A stretch of DNA of 64,000 nt from an uncultured Arcanobacterium sp. (GTDB lineage Bacteria; Actinomycetota; Actinomycetes; Actinomycetales; Actinomycetaceae): NCBI GenBank assembly GCA_958428545.1, contig CAUAGM010000003.1, positions 1-64,000 of the forward strand. The letters run 5' to 3'. A model generated the notes under the pieces. That model made no database searches, was not told where the DNA came from, and saw nothing but the letters and a program-made list of their open reading frames with translations. The position numbers and the translations under genes were made by a program. This document shows positions 1-11,200 of this stretch, in pieces (position 1 is the stretch's first letter; every line of letters begins with the position of its first letter).

Positions 1-106
1 GACCTCTAAGCCGCTAAATTCTTGTTTGAAACAGAGCAACAGTAGCTTAACGAAGATGACCTGATGAAACGGGTATCATGGTATAAAATGCGAAGGAGCG
101 AATGCT

Positions 107-3100
107 ATGTCAGGATTTTATGCGGAAGCGGATTATGAGAGCTCCATCATAGAACTGTTGCGCAACATGGGGTATCAGTATGTCTACGGTCCCGATATTG
201 AAAGAGATTTTAACAGTCCTCTGTATGAGGAGGAACTGGATGCGGCGATGCGGCGGCTCAATCCGACTATGCCGGAGGATGCCATTGCGGATGCGCTGTA
301 TAAACTGAAAAACTTTGAAAATGCCGAACTCGTCCAGAAGAACGCAGTCTTTATGGACTACATTCAGCATGGAATTGAAGTGCGTTATTTCGTCAAGGGT
401 GAGGAACGCTCCGGCCTCGTTTACCTTGTGGATTACAAAAATCCTGACAAAAACTCCTTCATAGTTGCCAATCAGTGGACGTTTATTGAGAATAGCAACA
501 AGCGACCTGATGTGCTGCTGTTCCTCAATGGTCTACCCATCGTACTTGTGGAACTCAAGTCTCCATCAAGGGAAGAGACGGATGCATCGGAGGCTTACGC
601 TCAAATACGTAACTATATGCATGAGATTCCGTCCATGTTCATTTATAACTGCATCTGCGTTATGAGCGACCATCTGACTTCTAAGGCGGGAACTATCACC
701 TCTGGCGAGGACCGCTTTATGGAGTGGAAAACGAAGGACGGAAACTACGAAAATACGCAGTACGCGCAGTTTGATACCTTCTTCGAGGGCATCTTTGAGC
801 GGGAGCGGTTGCTTGATATTATCAAGAATTTTATCTGCTTCTCTGGCGAGGGATTGAAGCAGTTTAAGATACTTGCAGGTTATCACCAGTATTTCGCTGT
901 CAATAAAGCCGTGAAATCCACAAAGCATGCTACGGAAACAGACGGTAAAGGTGGCGTGTTTTGGCATACCCAGGGCAGCGGTAAATCGCTGTCGATGGTC
1001 TTTTACGCTCACCTCTTGCAGGGAGTGTTGGACAGCCCGACCATCGTTGTGCTGACTGACCGTAATGACCTTGACGATCAGCTTTTCGGACAGTTTGTCA
1101 GGTGTAAGAGCTTTTTACGGCAAGAGCCGATGCATGCTGAGAGTCGGGAGCATCTGAAATCCCTGCTCGACGGAAGACAGGCGAACGGCATCATCTTTAC
1201 CACGATGCAGAAATTCGAGGAATCCCACGAGTCTCTCTCCGAGCGCAGAAATATTGTCGTTATGGCTGACGAGGCGCACCGTGGGCAATATGGATTGAAG
1301 GAAAAGGTCGATGTCGAGACGGGTAAAATCAAGACTGGCATAGCCCGTATCATCCGAAACAGCCTCCCGAATGCTACATACATCGGATTCACAGGAACGC
1401 CTATTTCCATGAAAGATAGGAGCACCCGCGAGGTTTTCGGTGACTATATCGATGTCTACGACATGACGCAGGCGGTCGAAGATGGTGCTACCCGCCCGGT
1501 TTACTATGAGAGCCGAGTCATCAAACTGAACCTTGATGAAGAAACTCTGCGCATGATTGATACAGAGTACGAAATCATGGCGAACAATGCCGATCCCGAA
1601 GTGGTGACAAAGAGCAAGAAAGAACTCGGCCAGATGGAGGCAATCCTCGGAAACGATCAGACTATCGCTTCTCTTGTCGATGATATCCTTGACCATTACG
1701 AAAACTACCGTGCAGACTTGCTTACGGGCAAAGCTATGATTGTGGCTTACTCCCGTGCTATCGCCATGAAGATTTACAATCGTATCCTTAAGCTCCGCCC
1801 GTCCTGGACGGAAAAGGTCGCTGTCGTTATGACGGAGAGCAATAAAGACCCGGAGGAATGGCGTGCGGTTATCGGAAACAAGCGTCACAAAGATGAGCTT
1901 GCTAAGAAATTCAAAGACAATAACAGTCCTCTTAAGATTGCAATCGTGGTCGATATGTGGCTGACAGGCTTTGATGTTCCGTCCCTTGCGACTATGTATG
2001 TCTACAAACCGATGCAGGGATATAACCTGATGCAGGCCATTGCTCGTGTGAACCGTGTATTCGCCGATAAGGAAGGCGGTCTTGTTGTTGATTATGTCGG
2101 CATCGCCTCAGCGCTCAAGCAGGCAATGAACGATTACACTACCCGCGACAAAAAGAACTACGGAGATACTGACATTGCAAAGGTGGCGTATCCGAAGTTC
2201 TTGGAGAAACTGTCTATTTGCCGCGACTTGTTCCACGGCTACGATTATTCCAAATTCTGGGCAGGAACCGACCTGGAACGCTCGAAGGCTATCAGCGGTG
2301 CGGTCAACTTCATCGTTGGTGTTGATAAGGAACGCGAGCGCGAGGACTTCCTCAAAGAATCTCTGCTTATGCGGCAGGCTTTGTCGCTGTGTTCTTCTCT
2401 TGCAGAAGAGTCTTTGCGTATTGAAGCCGCGTTCTTTGAGTCCGTCCGCGTCCTCGTTATGAGGCTCATGAACCAAGGCGAAGGAAAGAAAATCTCCCTT
2501 CCGGAAATGAACGCACGAATTAACGCCCTGTTGGAACAGAGCATAAAGTCGAGTGGCGTTATCAATCTGTTCTCCGATGCGAACGGTGACTTCTCTCTGT
2601 TCGATCCGAAGTTCCTTGAAGAAATCGGCAAGATGAAGGAACGGAATCTTGCCGTGGAACTGCTGAAAAGGCTCATTTCCGAACAGGTTCTCATTTATAA
2701 GAGAACGAATGTGGTCAAGTCGGAAAAATTCAGCGAGATTATTCAGCAGGCTATGAACCGATACCTCAACGGTATGCTTACCAACGAGCAGGTTATCGAG
2801 GAACTGCTGAATCTGGCAAAGCAGATACAGGCGGCGCAGAAAGAAGGCGAGCAGCTTGGGCTTACCGCTGATGAGCTGGCTTTCTACGATGCTTTGACGA
2901 AGCCGCAGGCAATCAAGGATTTCTATGAAAACGAAGAACTCATTGCCATTACAAAGGAATTGGCGCAAACCCTCCGCAAAAATAAAACGATTGATTGGCA
3001 GAAACGGGACTCCGCAAGAGCGAAAATGAGAATGCTCATTAAAAAGCTCCTCAAAAAACATCGCTACCCACCGGAGGGCATGGACGATGCCGTTCAGACC

Positions 3101-3172
3101 GTTATGACACAATGCGAACTGTGGACGGATACCAACGATATGGGTAATCATGTTGAAGTATGTGCATCTTAG
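107..3172 (+). CDS. hsdR: Type I restriction enzyme R subunit (HsdR)
   Basis: ATP-dependent translocase and endonuclease subunit of a type I restriction-modification complex; it cuts DNA lacking the host methylation once joined to HsdM and HsdS. Visible features: an N-terminal PD-(D/E)xK nuclease core (D135, E149, K151 in the VELKSP segment), a Walker A GSGKS at 290-294, DEAH at 388-391, FTGTP at 428-432, a second RecA lobe with TGFDVP and QAIARVNR, then a long helical C-terminal region. The 1021-residue length is normal for the family. A Shine-Dalgarno (aaggag, from about 93) supports the ATG. HsdM and HsdS are not in the window; they would be expected upstream, beyond position 1. Codon use is unlike uvrB next door, which suggests acquisition. 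The reading frame looks intact. Confidence 0.95.
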   Translation: MSGFYAEADYESSIIELLRNMGYQYVYGPDIERDFNSPLYEEELDAAMRRLNPTMPEDAIADALYKLKNFENAELVQKNAVFMDYIQHGIEVRYFVKGEERSGLVYLVDYKNPDKNSFIVANQWTFIENSNKRPDVLLFLNGLPIVLVELKSPSREETDASEAYAQIRNYMHEIPSMFIYNCICVMSDHLTSKAGTITSGEDRFMEWKTKDGNYENTQYAQFDTFFEGIFERERLLDIIKNFICFSGEGLKQFKILAGYHQYFAVNKAVKSTKHATETDGKGGVFWHTQGSGKSLSMVFYAHLLQGVLDSPTIVVLTDRNDLDDQLFGQFVRCKSFLRQEPMHAESREHLKSLLDGRQANGIIFTTMQKFEESHESLSERRNIVVMADEAHRGQYGLKEKVDVETGKIKTGIARIIRNSLPNATYIGFTGTPISMKDRSTREVFGDYIDVYDMTQAVEDGATRPVYYESRVIKLNLDEETLRMIDTEYEIMANNADPEVVTKSKKELGQMEAILGNDQTIASLVDDILDHYENYRADLLTGKAMIVAYSRAIAMKIYNRILKLRPSWTEKVAVVMTESNKDPEEWRAVIGNKRHKDELAKKFKDNNSPLKIAIVVDMWLTGFDVPSLATMYVYKPMQGYNLMQAIARVNRVFADKEGGLVVDYVGIASALKQAMNDYTTRDKKNYGDTDIAKVAYPKFLEKLSICRDLFHGYDYSKFWAGTDLERSKAISGAVNFIVGVDKEREREDFLKESLLMRQALSLCSSLAEESLRIEAAFFESVRVLVMRLMNQGEGKKISLPEMNARINALLEQSIKSSGVINLFSDANGDFSLFDPKFLEEIGKMKERNLAVELLKRLISEQVLIYKRTNVVKSEKFSEIIQQAMNRYLNGMLTNEQVIEELLNLAKQIQAAQKEGEQLGLTADELAFYDALTKPQAIKDFYENEELIAITKELAQTLRKNKTIDWQKRDSARAKMRMLIKKLLKKHRYPPEGMDDAVQTVMTQCELWTDTNDMGNHVEVCAS

Positions 3173-3550
3173 CTCGAGTAGCATGCTACGGCAACATGTG
3201 AAGAAAAGAAAGATGAGGAATAAGGAAACTCGGTACTGGAAATATACTCAGCGTCATCAAAAATACTTAAAAGTAAAAGTGATTATGTAGGACCCAAGAA
3301 ATGTAAATGTACTAGAAGTATCAAAATATTGAAATTAAGGCATGTGAGAAAATTCTTATGCGCTATGAAGTAGTTCGGTATCTCGGGAAAATTGGGCATC
3401 AAAAAAATATTTTAGGTTCATACATATCAGCGTGCGTCTTGCCGTGGCGCAGAAGATAGTGTGATGCTATGCTGAAGTTCCTGTAATGATAAGAATAAAC
3501 CTAGCTATTAACTTGATCGGAAGCTTCTTAAGCGAAAACTGAATGCGAAC
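3173..3550. other. Intergenic region between hsdR and uvrB
   Basis: No open frame or RNA gene is recognisable in these 378 bases. They are AT-rich. A 12-bp palindrome (GTAGCATGCTAC, 3178-3189) directly follows the hsdR stop codon. This is probably the junction between the restriction cassette and the core chromosome, and it should carry the uvrB promoter. I could not assign that promoter, and I saw no clear actinobacterial LexA box. Confidence 0.5.
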
Positions 3551-5653
3551 ATGCGTGAACTATCAGATCTTGTGCGCGCTGAGGCGCCTTTTGAAGTAAT
3601 CTCAGACTACGTGCCTTCTGGCGATCAACCTCAGGCTATTGCGGAGCTTGCCCAGAGGATCAACGACGGCGAAAAAGATATTGTATTGCTTGGGGCAACG
3701 GGTACGGGTAAATCGGCGACGACAGCATGGCTTATTGAGCAGGTGCAGCGCCCTACGCTTATTTTGGAGCCAAATAAAACTCTCGCAGCACAAATGGCGG
3801 CAGAGTTTCGAGAGTTGCTCCCAAAGAATGCTGTTGAATATTTTGTTTCTTATTATGATTACTACCAGCCTGAGGCGTACGTTCCGCAGACGGATACTTT
3901 TATAGAAAAAGATAGTTCAATCAACGATGAAGTAGAACGATTGCGTCACTCAGCCACCAACTCTCTCCTCACACGGAGAGATACCGTAGTGGTGGCAAGC
4001 GTGAGCTGCATATATGGTTTGGGTACGCCCGAAGAATATGTTGATCGTATGGTACGCCTTGAATGCGGGCAGATCATTGAGCGTGACGATCTTTTGCGCA
4101 AGTTTGTTGCGATGCAGTATACCCGTAACGATATGGCTTTTACCCGCGGCACTTTCCGAGTGCGAGGCGATACGGTAGACATTATTCCCGTCTATGAAGA
4201 GCTGGCGATTCGTATTGAATTTTTCGGTGACGAAATTGATTCGCTGAGTTTACTTCACCCGCTCACAGGAGAGGTGATTCGAGAAACGGATCATGCTCAC
4301 GTTTTTCCCGCATCGCACTATGTAGCAGGGCCTGAACGCATGGCACGTGCGATAGCTGGAATAGAAGATGAGCTGCAGGAGCAGCTCGAATACTTCCGCA
4401 GTCGCGATAAACTTCTTGAAGCTCAGCGCTTGCAGATGCGTACCACTTTTGATGTGGAGATGATGCGTAATGTGGGAATGTGTGCAGGAATTGAAAATTA
4501 TTCTCGCCATATTGACGGGCGCGCCCCAGGCACGCCGCCGCACACGCTTCTTGATTACTTTCCTGAAGATTTCCTTCTTATTATTGACGAGTCTCACGTG
4601 ACGGTGCCTCAAATCGGAGCTATGTATGAGGGAGATTCCAGCAGAAAGCGAACTCTCGTAGAATATGGTTTTCGATTGCCTAGCGCACTCGACAATCGCC
4701 CTTTAAAATGGGGAGAATTTCTGGAAAGAATCGGGCAAACTGTTTATTTATCGGCTACTCCTGGTAAATATGAGCTCAGTAAGAGTGATGGTGTAGTGGA
4801 GCAAATCATTCGTCCGACGGGTCTTGTTGATCCGCGTGTTATCGTGAAGCCAACTGAAGGGCAGATTGACGATCTTTTGGAGCAAGTGCGCGTGCGTGTG
4901 GAGCGTGACGAGCGGATCCTCGTCACCACCCTCACTAAGAAAATGGCAGAAGATCTCACCGAGTATATGAGTGAACGCGGTGTGCGTGTGGAATATCTGC
5001 ACAGTGACGTAGATACATTAAGGCGTGTTGAACTGCTTCGTGAGCTGCGCTTGGGCAAATATGATGTGCTCGTCGGTATTAATTTGCTGCGCGAAGGCTT
5101 AGACCTGCCAGAAGTTTCTTTAGTAGCGATTCTTGACGCCGATAAGCAAGGTTTCTTGCGAAGCACTACCTCACTTATCCAGACTATTGGGCGAGCGGCA
5201 CGCAACGTGAGCGGCGAGGTGCATATGTATGCCGACAGCGTCACTCCTAATATGAGCCAAGCGATTGAGGAGACAAACCGACGGCGTGAGAAACAGATTG
5301 TGTACAACACTAAACATGGGATAGATCCGCAGCCGCTGAGAAAGAAAATTGCTGACGTCACCGATATGCTTGTGCGTGAAGATATCGGTACTGAAGAACT
5401 CCTTGAGGGCGGATACCGCAAGGGAGCTGGATATGCGGGAGCAGGGCATGAGCGCGGCGCATCTGGCAATGCTTATGCCCATATATCTCTGCCGCACGCC
5501 GCGTACGACGGGCAGGAAATCGGCGATTTACTGCGCGATCTCACAGCACAGATGCATGCGGCAGCCGAGCAGCTGCAATTCGAGCTTGCTGCTCGTTTAC
5601 GCGATGAAATTGCAGATGTGAAACGTGAACTGCGCGCTATTGCTGGGAAATAG
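3551..5653 (+). CDS. uvrB: Excinuclease ABC subunit B
   Basis: Damage-verification helicase of nucleotide excision repair; it is loaded by UvrA and recruits UvrC. Walker A GATGTGKS lies at 48-55. The Tyr-rich beta-hairpin that clamps DNA is at about 98-112, the DESH Walker B box is near residue 345, and the C-terminal UVR motif that contacts UvrC is at about 660-698. The 700-residue length is typical. The start fits the family's N-terminal pattern (APFEV.SDY.PSGDQP), although the ribosome site is weak. Its partners uvrA and uvrC lie about 53 kb downstream in the same window. It is followed by a hairpin terminator. Confidence 0.97.
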   Translation: MRELSDLVRAEAPFEVISDYVPSGDQPQAIAELAQRINDGEKDIVLLGATGTGKSATTAWLIEQVQRPTLILEPNKTLAAQMAAEFRELLPKNAVEYFVSYYDYYQPEAYVPQTDTFIEKDSSINDEVERLRHSATNSLLTRRDTVVVASVSCIYGLGTPEEYVDRMVRLECGQIIERDDLLRKFVAMQYTRNDMAFTRGTFRVRGDTVDIIPVYEELAIRIEFFGDEIDSLSLLHPLTGEVIRETDHAHVFPASHYVAGPERMARAIAGIEDELQEQLEYFRSRDKLLEAQRLQMRTTFDVEMMRNVGMCAGIENYSRHIDGRAPGTPPHTLLDYFPEDFLLIIDESHVTVPQIGAMYEGDSSRKRTLVEYGFRLPSALDNRPLKWGEFLERIGQTVYLSATPGKYELSKSDGVVEQIIRPTGLVDPRVIVKPTEGQIDDLLEQVRVRVERDERILVTTLTKKMAEDLTEYMSERGVRVEYLHSDVDTLRRVELLRELRLGKYDVLVGINLLREGLDLPEVSLVAILDADKQGFLRSTTSLIQTIGRAARNVSGEVHMYADSVTPNMSQAIEETNRRREKQIVYNTKHGIDPQPLRKKIADVTDMLVREDIGTEELLEGGYRKGAGYAGAGHERGASGNAYAHISLPHAAYDGQEIGDLLRDLTAQMHAAAEQLQFELAARLRDEIADVKRELRAIAGK

Positions 5654-5656
5654 TAA

Positions 5657-5681
5657 GCGTATGCATCATACGCAGTCTTTT
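5657..5681 (+). terminator. Terminator after uvrB
   Basis: Perfect 7-bp stem (GCGTATG / CATACGC) with a 3-nt loop, 3 bases after the uvrB stop codon and followed by agtctttt. This fits a short rho-independent terminator. Confidence 0.6.
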
Positions 5682-5844
5682 CAGATTGGCAATATATGCC
5701 GCATTAAAATACAGCTCTGCGTGCAACTGATATTTCTTTTGTAGAGAAGCGCGGAGGTTTTACGGGAAAATACCTGCGAGGCGAACTACAATATGTACTG
5801 ATGCATAACGTGCATGCTGTGGAGAAAAATTGAGAGGGGTAGCA

Positions 5845-6882
5845 GTGGCAATGAGTACTGATTCGCGCACGACGATTCTTGTGGCCGGGGGAGCTGGATA
5901 TATTGGTACACACACGCTTATTTGCTTGTACAAAGCTGGATATAAGGCAGTGTGTGTTGATAACCTTGCAAATTCAAGTCGTGAAGCTCTTGTGCGTACT
6001 GGAGAGATTATCGGGGAAGAGATCCCTTTTTATGAACTTGATATTCGCGATACTGATGCCCTTAATGAAGTATTTGATAATTATCATATTGATGGAGTTA
6101 TCAACTTCGCGGGGCTTAAAGCTGTGGGCGAGAGCGTAAGTATTCCAGTTGAGTATTACGACGATAATATCAACACGACGCTTTCGCTTATTCGAGCAAT
6201 GAAAGCCCATAACTGCCACGTGATGATTTTCAGCTCGTCAGCCACTGTGTATGGTATGGATAATGAATCACCGCTCACAGAAGATATGCCGACGTCTGCC
6301 ACGAATCCATATGGGTGGACGAAAGTGATGAATGAGCAGATTTTACGCGATGTAGCTGCTGCAGATCCAGAGTTTTCCGTTGTGCTTCTTCGTTATTTCA
6401 ATCCTATTGGTGCTCATGAAAGTGGGCGTATTGGTGAAAATCCGAAGGGAATTCCTAATAACCTTATGCCGTATATTACTCAAGTTGCCGTTGGTAAGCT
6501 CGAAAAGCTCCATATTTTTGGCAATGATTACCCAACTCCTGACGGTACTGGTGTTCGCGATTATATTCACGTGATGGATCTCGGAGAGGGGCACGTACAA
6601 GCGATTGATTATGCCGTGCAGCATAAGGGAGCTATTGCAATCAATCTCGGCACGTCCCAAGGAATTTCGGTGCTCGATTTGGTGCATGCATTTGAAAAAA
6701 ATAACGGTGTAGACATTCCGTACGTGATTGACCCTCGCCGTCCAGGTGATATTGCAACGGTTTATGCTGATGCTTCTCGTGCCCATGAATTGCTTGGTTG
6801 GTCTGCCCAGCATGACGTCAATGATATGGTGCGCGATTCATGGATGTGGCAGAGCAATAATCCGCGTGGATATGAGGAATAA
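5845..6882 (+). CDS. galE: UDP-glucose 4-epimerase
   Basis: Interconverts UDP-glucose and UDP-galactose with tightly bound NAD, in the Leloir pathway and cell-surface glycan supply. This is a short-chain dehydrogenase fold: the NAD motif GGAGYIG is at 15-21, the catalytic Ser cluster at about 130-132, and the YxxxK pair at Y156/K160 (YGWTK). The GTG at 5845 was chosen because gagggg (5834-5839) sits 5 nt upstream; the ATG at 5851 is an alternative, and a TTG at 5830 would overlap the ribosome site. The stop codon directly abuts the glnA2 start, so the two are probably translated together. Confidence 0.93.
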   Translation: MAMSTDSRTTILVAGGAGYIGTHTLICLYKAGYKAVCVDNLANSSREALVRTGEIIGEEIPFYELDIRDTDALNEVFDNYHIDGVINFAGLKAVGESVSIPVEYYDDNINTTLSLIRAMKAHNCHVMIFSSSATVYGMDNESPLTEDMPTSATNPYGWTKVMNEQILRDVAAADPEFSVVLLRYFNPIGAHESGRIGENPKGIPNNLMPYITQVAVGKLEKLHIFGNDYPTPDGTGVRDYIHVMDLGEGHVQAIDYAVQHKGAIAINLGTSQGISVLDLVHAFEKNNGVDIPYVIDPRRPGDIATVYADASRAHELLGWSAQHDVNDMVRDSWMWQSNNPRGYEE

Positions 6883-8220
6883 ATGGATAGGCAAGAAGAG
6901 CATGTCTTGCGCGCAATTCAGGATCACGATGTGCGTTTTGTGCGTTTATGGTTCACAGATGTTTCAGGAACGCTCAAAGCTGTAGCAATTCCTCCGGCAG
7001 AGCTTGAAGGAGCTTTTAATACGGGAATTGGATTTGATGGTTCTGCTATCCAAGGGCTGACTCGTGTGCACGAATCGGATATGGTAATTTTCCCTGACGC
7101 ATCCACATTCCGTATTCTGCCGTGGTCGGAGGCAGATTCTATAGAAGCGCGCATGATTTGCGGTATCTATACGCCAGAGAGGGAGCCAGCTCGTTCAGAT
7201 CCTCGAGCCGTGCTACGCCGTGCCACAGAGCGTGCGGCAGATATGGGATTCACTTTTTACGTTCACCCAGAAATTGAGTTCTATCTCTTCGAACCTGGCA
7301 ATGATCCAGCTATAGATCCTGTGCCAATCGATAACGGCGCATATTTCGACAATGTCTCCCGATCTCGTGCTCGCCATTTTCGTACGAAAGCGATTAAAAC
7401 TCTCGAAGATCTCGGCATTTCTGTAGAGTTTTCCCACCACGAAGCAGGGCCGGGGCAAAATGAAATTGATTTGCGTGTCTGCGATGCGTTAGCAATGGCA
7501 GACGATGTGATGACGTTCCGTGTAGTCATCGATCAGGTTGCCTTGCATGAAGGCGTTCAAGCATCTTTTATGCCAAAACCGCTTATTTCCCACCCGGGAA
7601 ATGGCATGCATACACATTTTTCCCTCTTCGAGGGTGAACGTAATGCATTTTTTGATGCTACAGGTGAATATCGGCTTTCTGATACTGCGCGCCAGTTTGT
7701 GGCAGGTTTGCTTCACCATGCGCGCGAAATTACTGCAGTGACGAATCAGCACGTCAATTCTTATAAACGCTTATGGGCAGGTTTTGAAGCTCCGTCTCGT
7801 GTGGCGTGGGGGAAAAATAACCAAAGTGCGCTGATTCGTGTGCCCTCGATCAGCGTGGATAAGCCGCGAAGTGCTCGTATTGAATATCGAGCAATGGACT
7901 CTGCTGCCAATCCTTATCTTGCCTATGCGGTAATTTTGAATGCAGGGCTTGAAGGCATCGAGCAAGGATATGATTTGCCAGAGCCTATCGAATCTGACGT
8001 TGCCGACTTGAGCGATCTTGAGCTTTCCTCGCTAGGAATTCAGTCGTTGCCGACTTCGCTCCATGAAGCTCTCACTGAAATGAAGAAAAGTGAGCTTGTT
8101 GCCTCCACACTGGGTGAAGACACATTCGATTATTTCCTGCGTAATAAGCAGCATGAGTGGGAGCAATACCGCTATCAAGTCACTCCGTTTGAGCGTAGTA
8201 AATTCATGGGCTGGCACTGA
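6883..8220 (+). CDS. glnA2: Glutamine synthetase, GlnA2 type
   Basis: Makes glutamine from glutamate, ammonia and ATP. It has the full GS-I fold: N-terminal beta-grasp, the metal-binding EIEFYLF and HTHFSL segments, and the C-terminal RIEYRAMD segment. At 445 residues it matches the actinobacterial GlnA2 class, which sits next to glnE in mycobacteria. The adenylylation loop seen in GlnA1 (NLY[DE]LPPEE) is missing; the equivalent region reads YDLPEPIESDV. It is therefore probably not a GlnE substrate and may be a specialised or low-activity isoform. It starts on the base after the galE stop, with a gagga ribosome site inside the end of galE. Confidence 0.9.
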   Translation: MDRQEEHVLRAIQDHDVRFVRLWFTDVSGTLKAVAIPPAELEGAFNTGIGFDGSAIQGLTRVHESDMVIFPDASTFRILPWSEADSIEARMICGIYTPEREPARSDPRAVLRRATERAADMGFTFYVHPEIEFYLFEPGNDPAIDPVPIDNGAYFDNVSRSRARHFRTKAIKTLEDLGISVEFSHHEAGPGQNEIDLRVCDALAMADDVMTFRVVIDQVALHEGVQASFMPKPLISHPGNGMHTHFSLFEGERNAFFDATGEYRLSDTARQFVAGLLHHAREITAVTNQHVNSYKRLWAGFEAPSRVAWGKNNQSALIRVPSISVDKPRSARIEYRAMDSAANPYLAYAVILNAGLEGIEQGYDLPEPIESDVADLSDLELSSLGIQSLPTSLHEALTEMKKSELVASTLGEDTFDYFLRNKQHEWEQYRYQVTPFERSKFMGWH

Positions 8221-8236
8221 TTTTTAAGGTGCATAC

Positions 8237-11200
8237 GTGGATAGAGGGGAAACTAATCAAGGGCGTTTAGTGCGAGCGGGATTTTCGCATCCAGATCGCG
8301 CTGTGCAGCTACTTGACGACTGTGCGCTCTGCGGTATCGACCAATCTTGGCTTATTGAGCATTTATCGGCTGTTGGAGATCCGCATGAGGGTCTGCTTGC
8401 TTTTATCCGTTTATGCGAAGCGGCAGCAAACGCTGGTGTTTCGGCGCAGCGCGAATTACATCAAATATTAAGCGATGAGCACTCTGCTCGCCGCCTGTTC
8501 GCAATTTTAGGATTCTCGCATCCGCTCACAGACCATCTCATCAAAGACCCTGCATATGTGCATATTTTCAGTAATGAAAAAATTGGATCTTCCCCTTTTC
8601 GTACATCGCTTGAATCGGAAAAATGGGCAGCGCTTGCGGCAGTTCATGCTCGTCCTGTGCCAGTTTCTGCAGATAGCTCAAGTGCTTATTGTGCGTTTGA
8701 AAGTATGGAGAATCGCCCTAGTGTTTCTAGAAACTATACGGTAGATTCCTCCTTGCTGCAGCCACCTCTTGTGTATCAGCTGGTTTCTGAGTATGGAGAA
8801 GCTGAAGGAATCGATCGAATGCGTGCTCACTACTGGTATCGTATTGCGCAGATCGCCGCAGAAGATCTTGTGAGTGAGAGATCGGCAGAGATCATGCCTG
8901 AAGTAAGCGCTGCTATCACCGATATTGTGGGAGGCGCATTGGAAGCGGCGCTTGCCGTTGGGCGAAGCGTTATTAAGAATGCGCACAAAGTCGGTCTAGC
9001 AATTATCGCAATGGGAAAAACTGGCGCTCGTGAACTGAACTATGTATCAGATGTTGATGTTGTCTATGTGGCTCGTTCGCTCGATCCTCATCTTGGTGAG
9101 ATACAAATGCTGGAAATTTCTCAGAAACTTGCAGCATTTGTGGCACGAGCAGTAAGCAAGCCTGGCGGGCAAGAAAAATCTTTATGGGAACTTGACGCAA
9201 ATTTGCGCCCTGAAGGAAAAGATGGACCGCTTGTACGCACCTTAGAATCGCACCTCGCATACTATAAACGCTGGGCAAAAGATTGGGAGTTTCAAGCCCT
9301 TCTCAAAGCTCGCCCAATTGCAGGGGATATGGAATTGGGCGAGCGGTACTGTGCAGCAATGCACCCTATGGTGTGGAGTGCGGCAGGGCGCGAGAATTTC
9401 GTGGAAGATTCGCGTGCGATGCGTGAGCGCGTAGAAAATCTTATGCCAGCGAAAGAGGCTCCTCGGCAGTTGAAACTAGGTAAAGGAGGATTGCGAGACG
9501 TGGAGTTTACTGTGCAGCTTCTGCAGCTGGTACATGGGCGCACAGATACGTCTCTTCGCGTGTGCAATACTCTTGAGGGGATTGAAGCTCTTACGAATGG
9601 TGGATATATTTCTCGAAAAGACGGAGAAAAGCTTGCTGACGACTATAAATTTTTGAGAACTCTTGAGCATCGTATCCAGCTTCAACGCTTTAAGCGTTCA
9701 CACCTTGTGCCGTCTGGAGGAGCCGAGCTTAGGCGCATTGCCCGTACAATGCATGGCGTTGCTGCGCAGACCGAGATTGAGCTGGAAGAGCTCTGGCAAG
9801 AGGTACGCCGTGAAGTGCGAGAACTCCATTTGGCAATCTACTATCGTCCAATTTTGCCGTATATGGCACGTCTAAGTGAGTCAGATGTATCTTTGGATCC
9901 TGATGCGGCAAAGGATCGGTTGGCAGCGATCGGCTATCGTGATCCAGCGGCAGCCATAAACCATATCAATGCGCTCACTCGTGGAGTTTCTCGCACTGCT
10001 GCCATTCAGCGTCACTTGCTTCCCGTAATGATTGGGTGGTTTACTGCAGGTGCAGAGCCTGATCAAGGGTTGAAATCTTTTCGCCTTCTCTCGGAACAAA
10101 TGGGGCATACGTCTTGGTATATGCGATTACTGCGCGATTCTTCGGCAGTAGCGGAACGTTTAGCATACGTTCTTTCCGCCTCTCGATTTGTGGCGGCTGA
10201 GCTGCCAAAGCTTCCTGAGGCAATGAGCTGGCTTGACGACGATACTCTGCTGGAGCCGCGTAGTGCAGAGGATTTATGCACAGAGCTTGAATCTTTGCTT
10301 TCTCGGCGCTCAGATCCTGAAGATATCGCCAGTGCTGGCAGGTATTTACGAAGAAAAGAACTTTTGCGGACGGCTCTTGCAGATGTGACGCTGCGCCTGC
10401 CAATTGAAGTCATCAATGCGGCAATTTCACGAGCAGGAGAAATTGCTGTAGATGCTGCATTTCGAGCGGCATTAGCGGATTGCGGCAGCGATATTATGGT
10501 GGATATTGCTGTGATTGGAATGGGGCGTTTCGGAGGGCGTGAGCTTAACTATGCTTCCGATGCAGATGTTATCTTTGTTTATGAGGCTCCTAATGGCGTA
10601 AATCCAGTGTACGCAGATCAGCAAGCAATCGATATAGCGAAAAAGATGATGCATCTTATTTCTATGCCGATCGATGAGCCAAGATTTGAGTTGGATGCAG
10701 GATTAAGACCAGAAGGGAAGAATGGGCCGCTTGCACGGAGTCTGAGTGCGTATCGAGAATACTATGGGCGCTGGGCAGAAACGTGGGAGCGTCAAGCGCT
10801 TCTGCGTGCGCGGTTTATCTGCGGAAATCAAGATCTAGGAGATCGTTTCATTGAGCTTATAGAAGAGGTGAGATATCCGCGCTTAGGGCTGGATAATTCT
10901 CATGTGCGAGAAATACGCGCGATAAAAGCTCGTGTGGAGCGAGAGCGTATGCCACGAGGTGTCGATCCTTTGCGTCACCTTAAACTTGGCAAAGGGTCAC
11001 TCTCCGATGTGGAATGGACTGTGCAGCTTCTGCAGCTGCAATATGCGGGAGCTCATCCTCGGCTACGTTCACCTGCAACAACACATAGCTTAACTGCCGC
11101 TGTTGATATAGGGATTATTTCTTCGTCAGATGCGGAAAAACTCATCGATTCGTGGAATACAGCATCTCGCCTTCGCAATCTCAACGTATTGGCAACTGGG

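Noticed and set aside
1..64. Possible 3' end of an hsdS gene before hsdR
   Set aside because: A short open frame ends at 62-64, but it is too short to show any family feature and is not reported as a gene.
1115..1888. 257-residue minus-strand open frame inside hsdR
   Set aside because: It is antisense to the helicase core of hsdR, has no ribosome site and shows no family features; a shadow frame.
2108..3184. 358-residue minus-strand open frame inside hsdR
   Set aside because: Long, but entirely antisense to a well-supported gene and rich in the Leu/Phe/Arg mix typical of antisense frames.
3173..3550. LexA box before uvrB
   Set aside because: No sequence with both half-sites of the actinobacterial GAAC-N4-GTTC type was seen there or before uvrA.
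4744..5469. 241-residue minus-strand open frame inside uvrB
   Set aside because: Ser/Arg-rich antisense composition with no recognisable domain; uvrB is certain on the plus strand.
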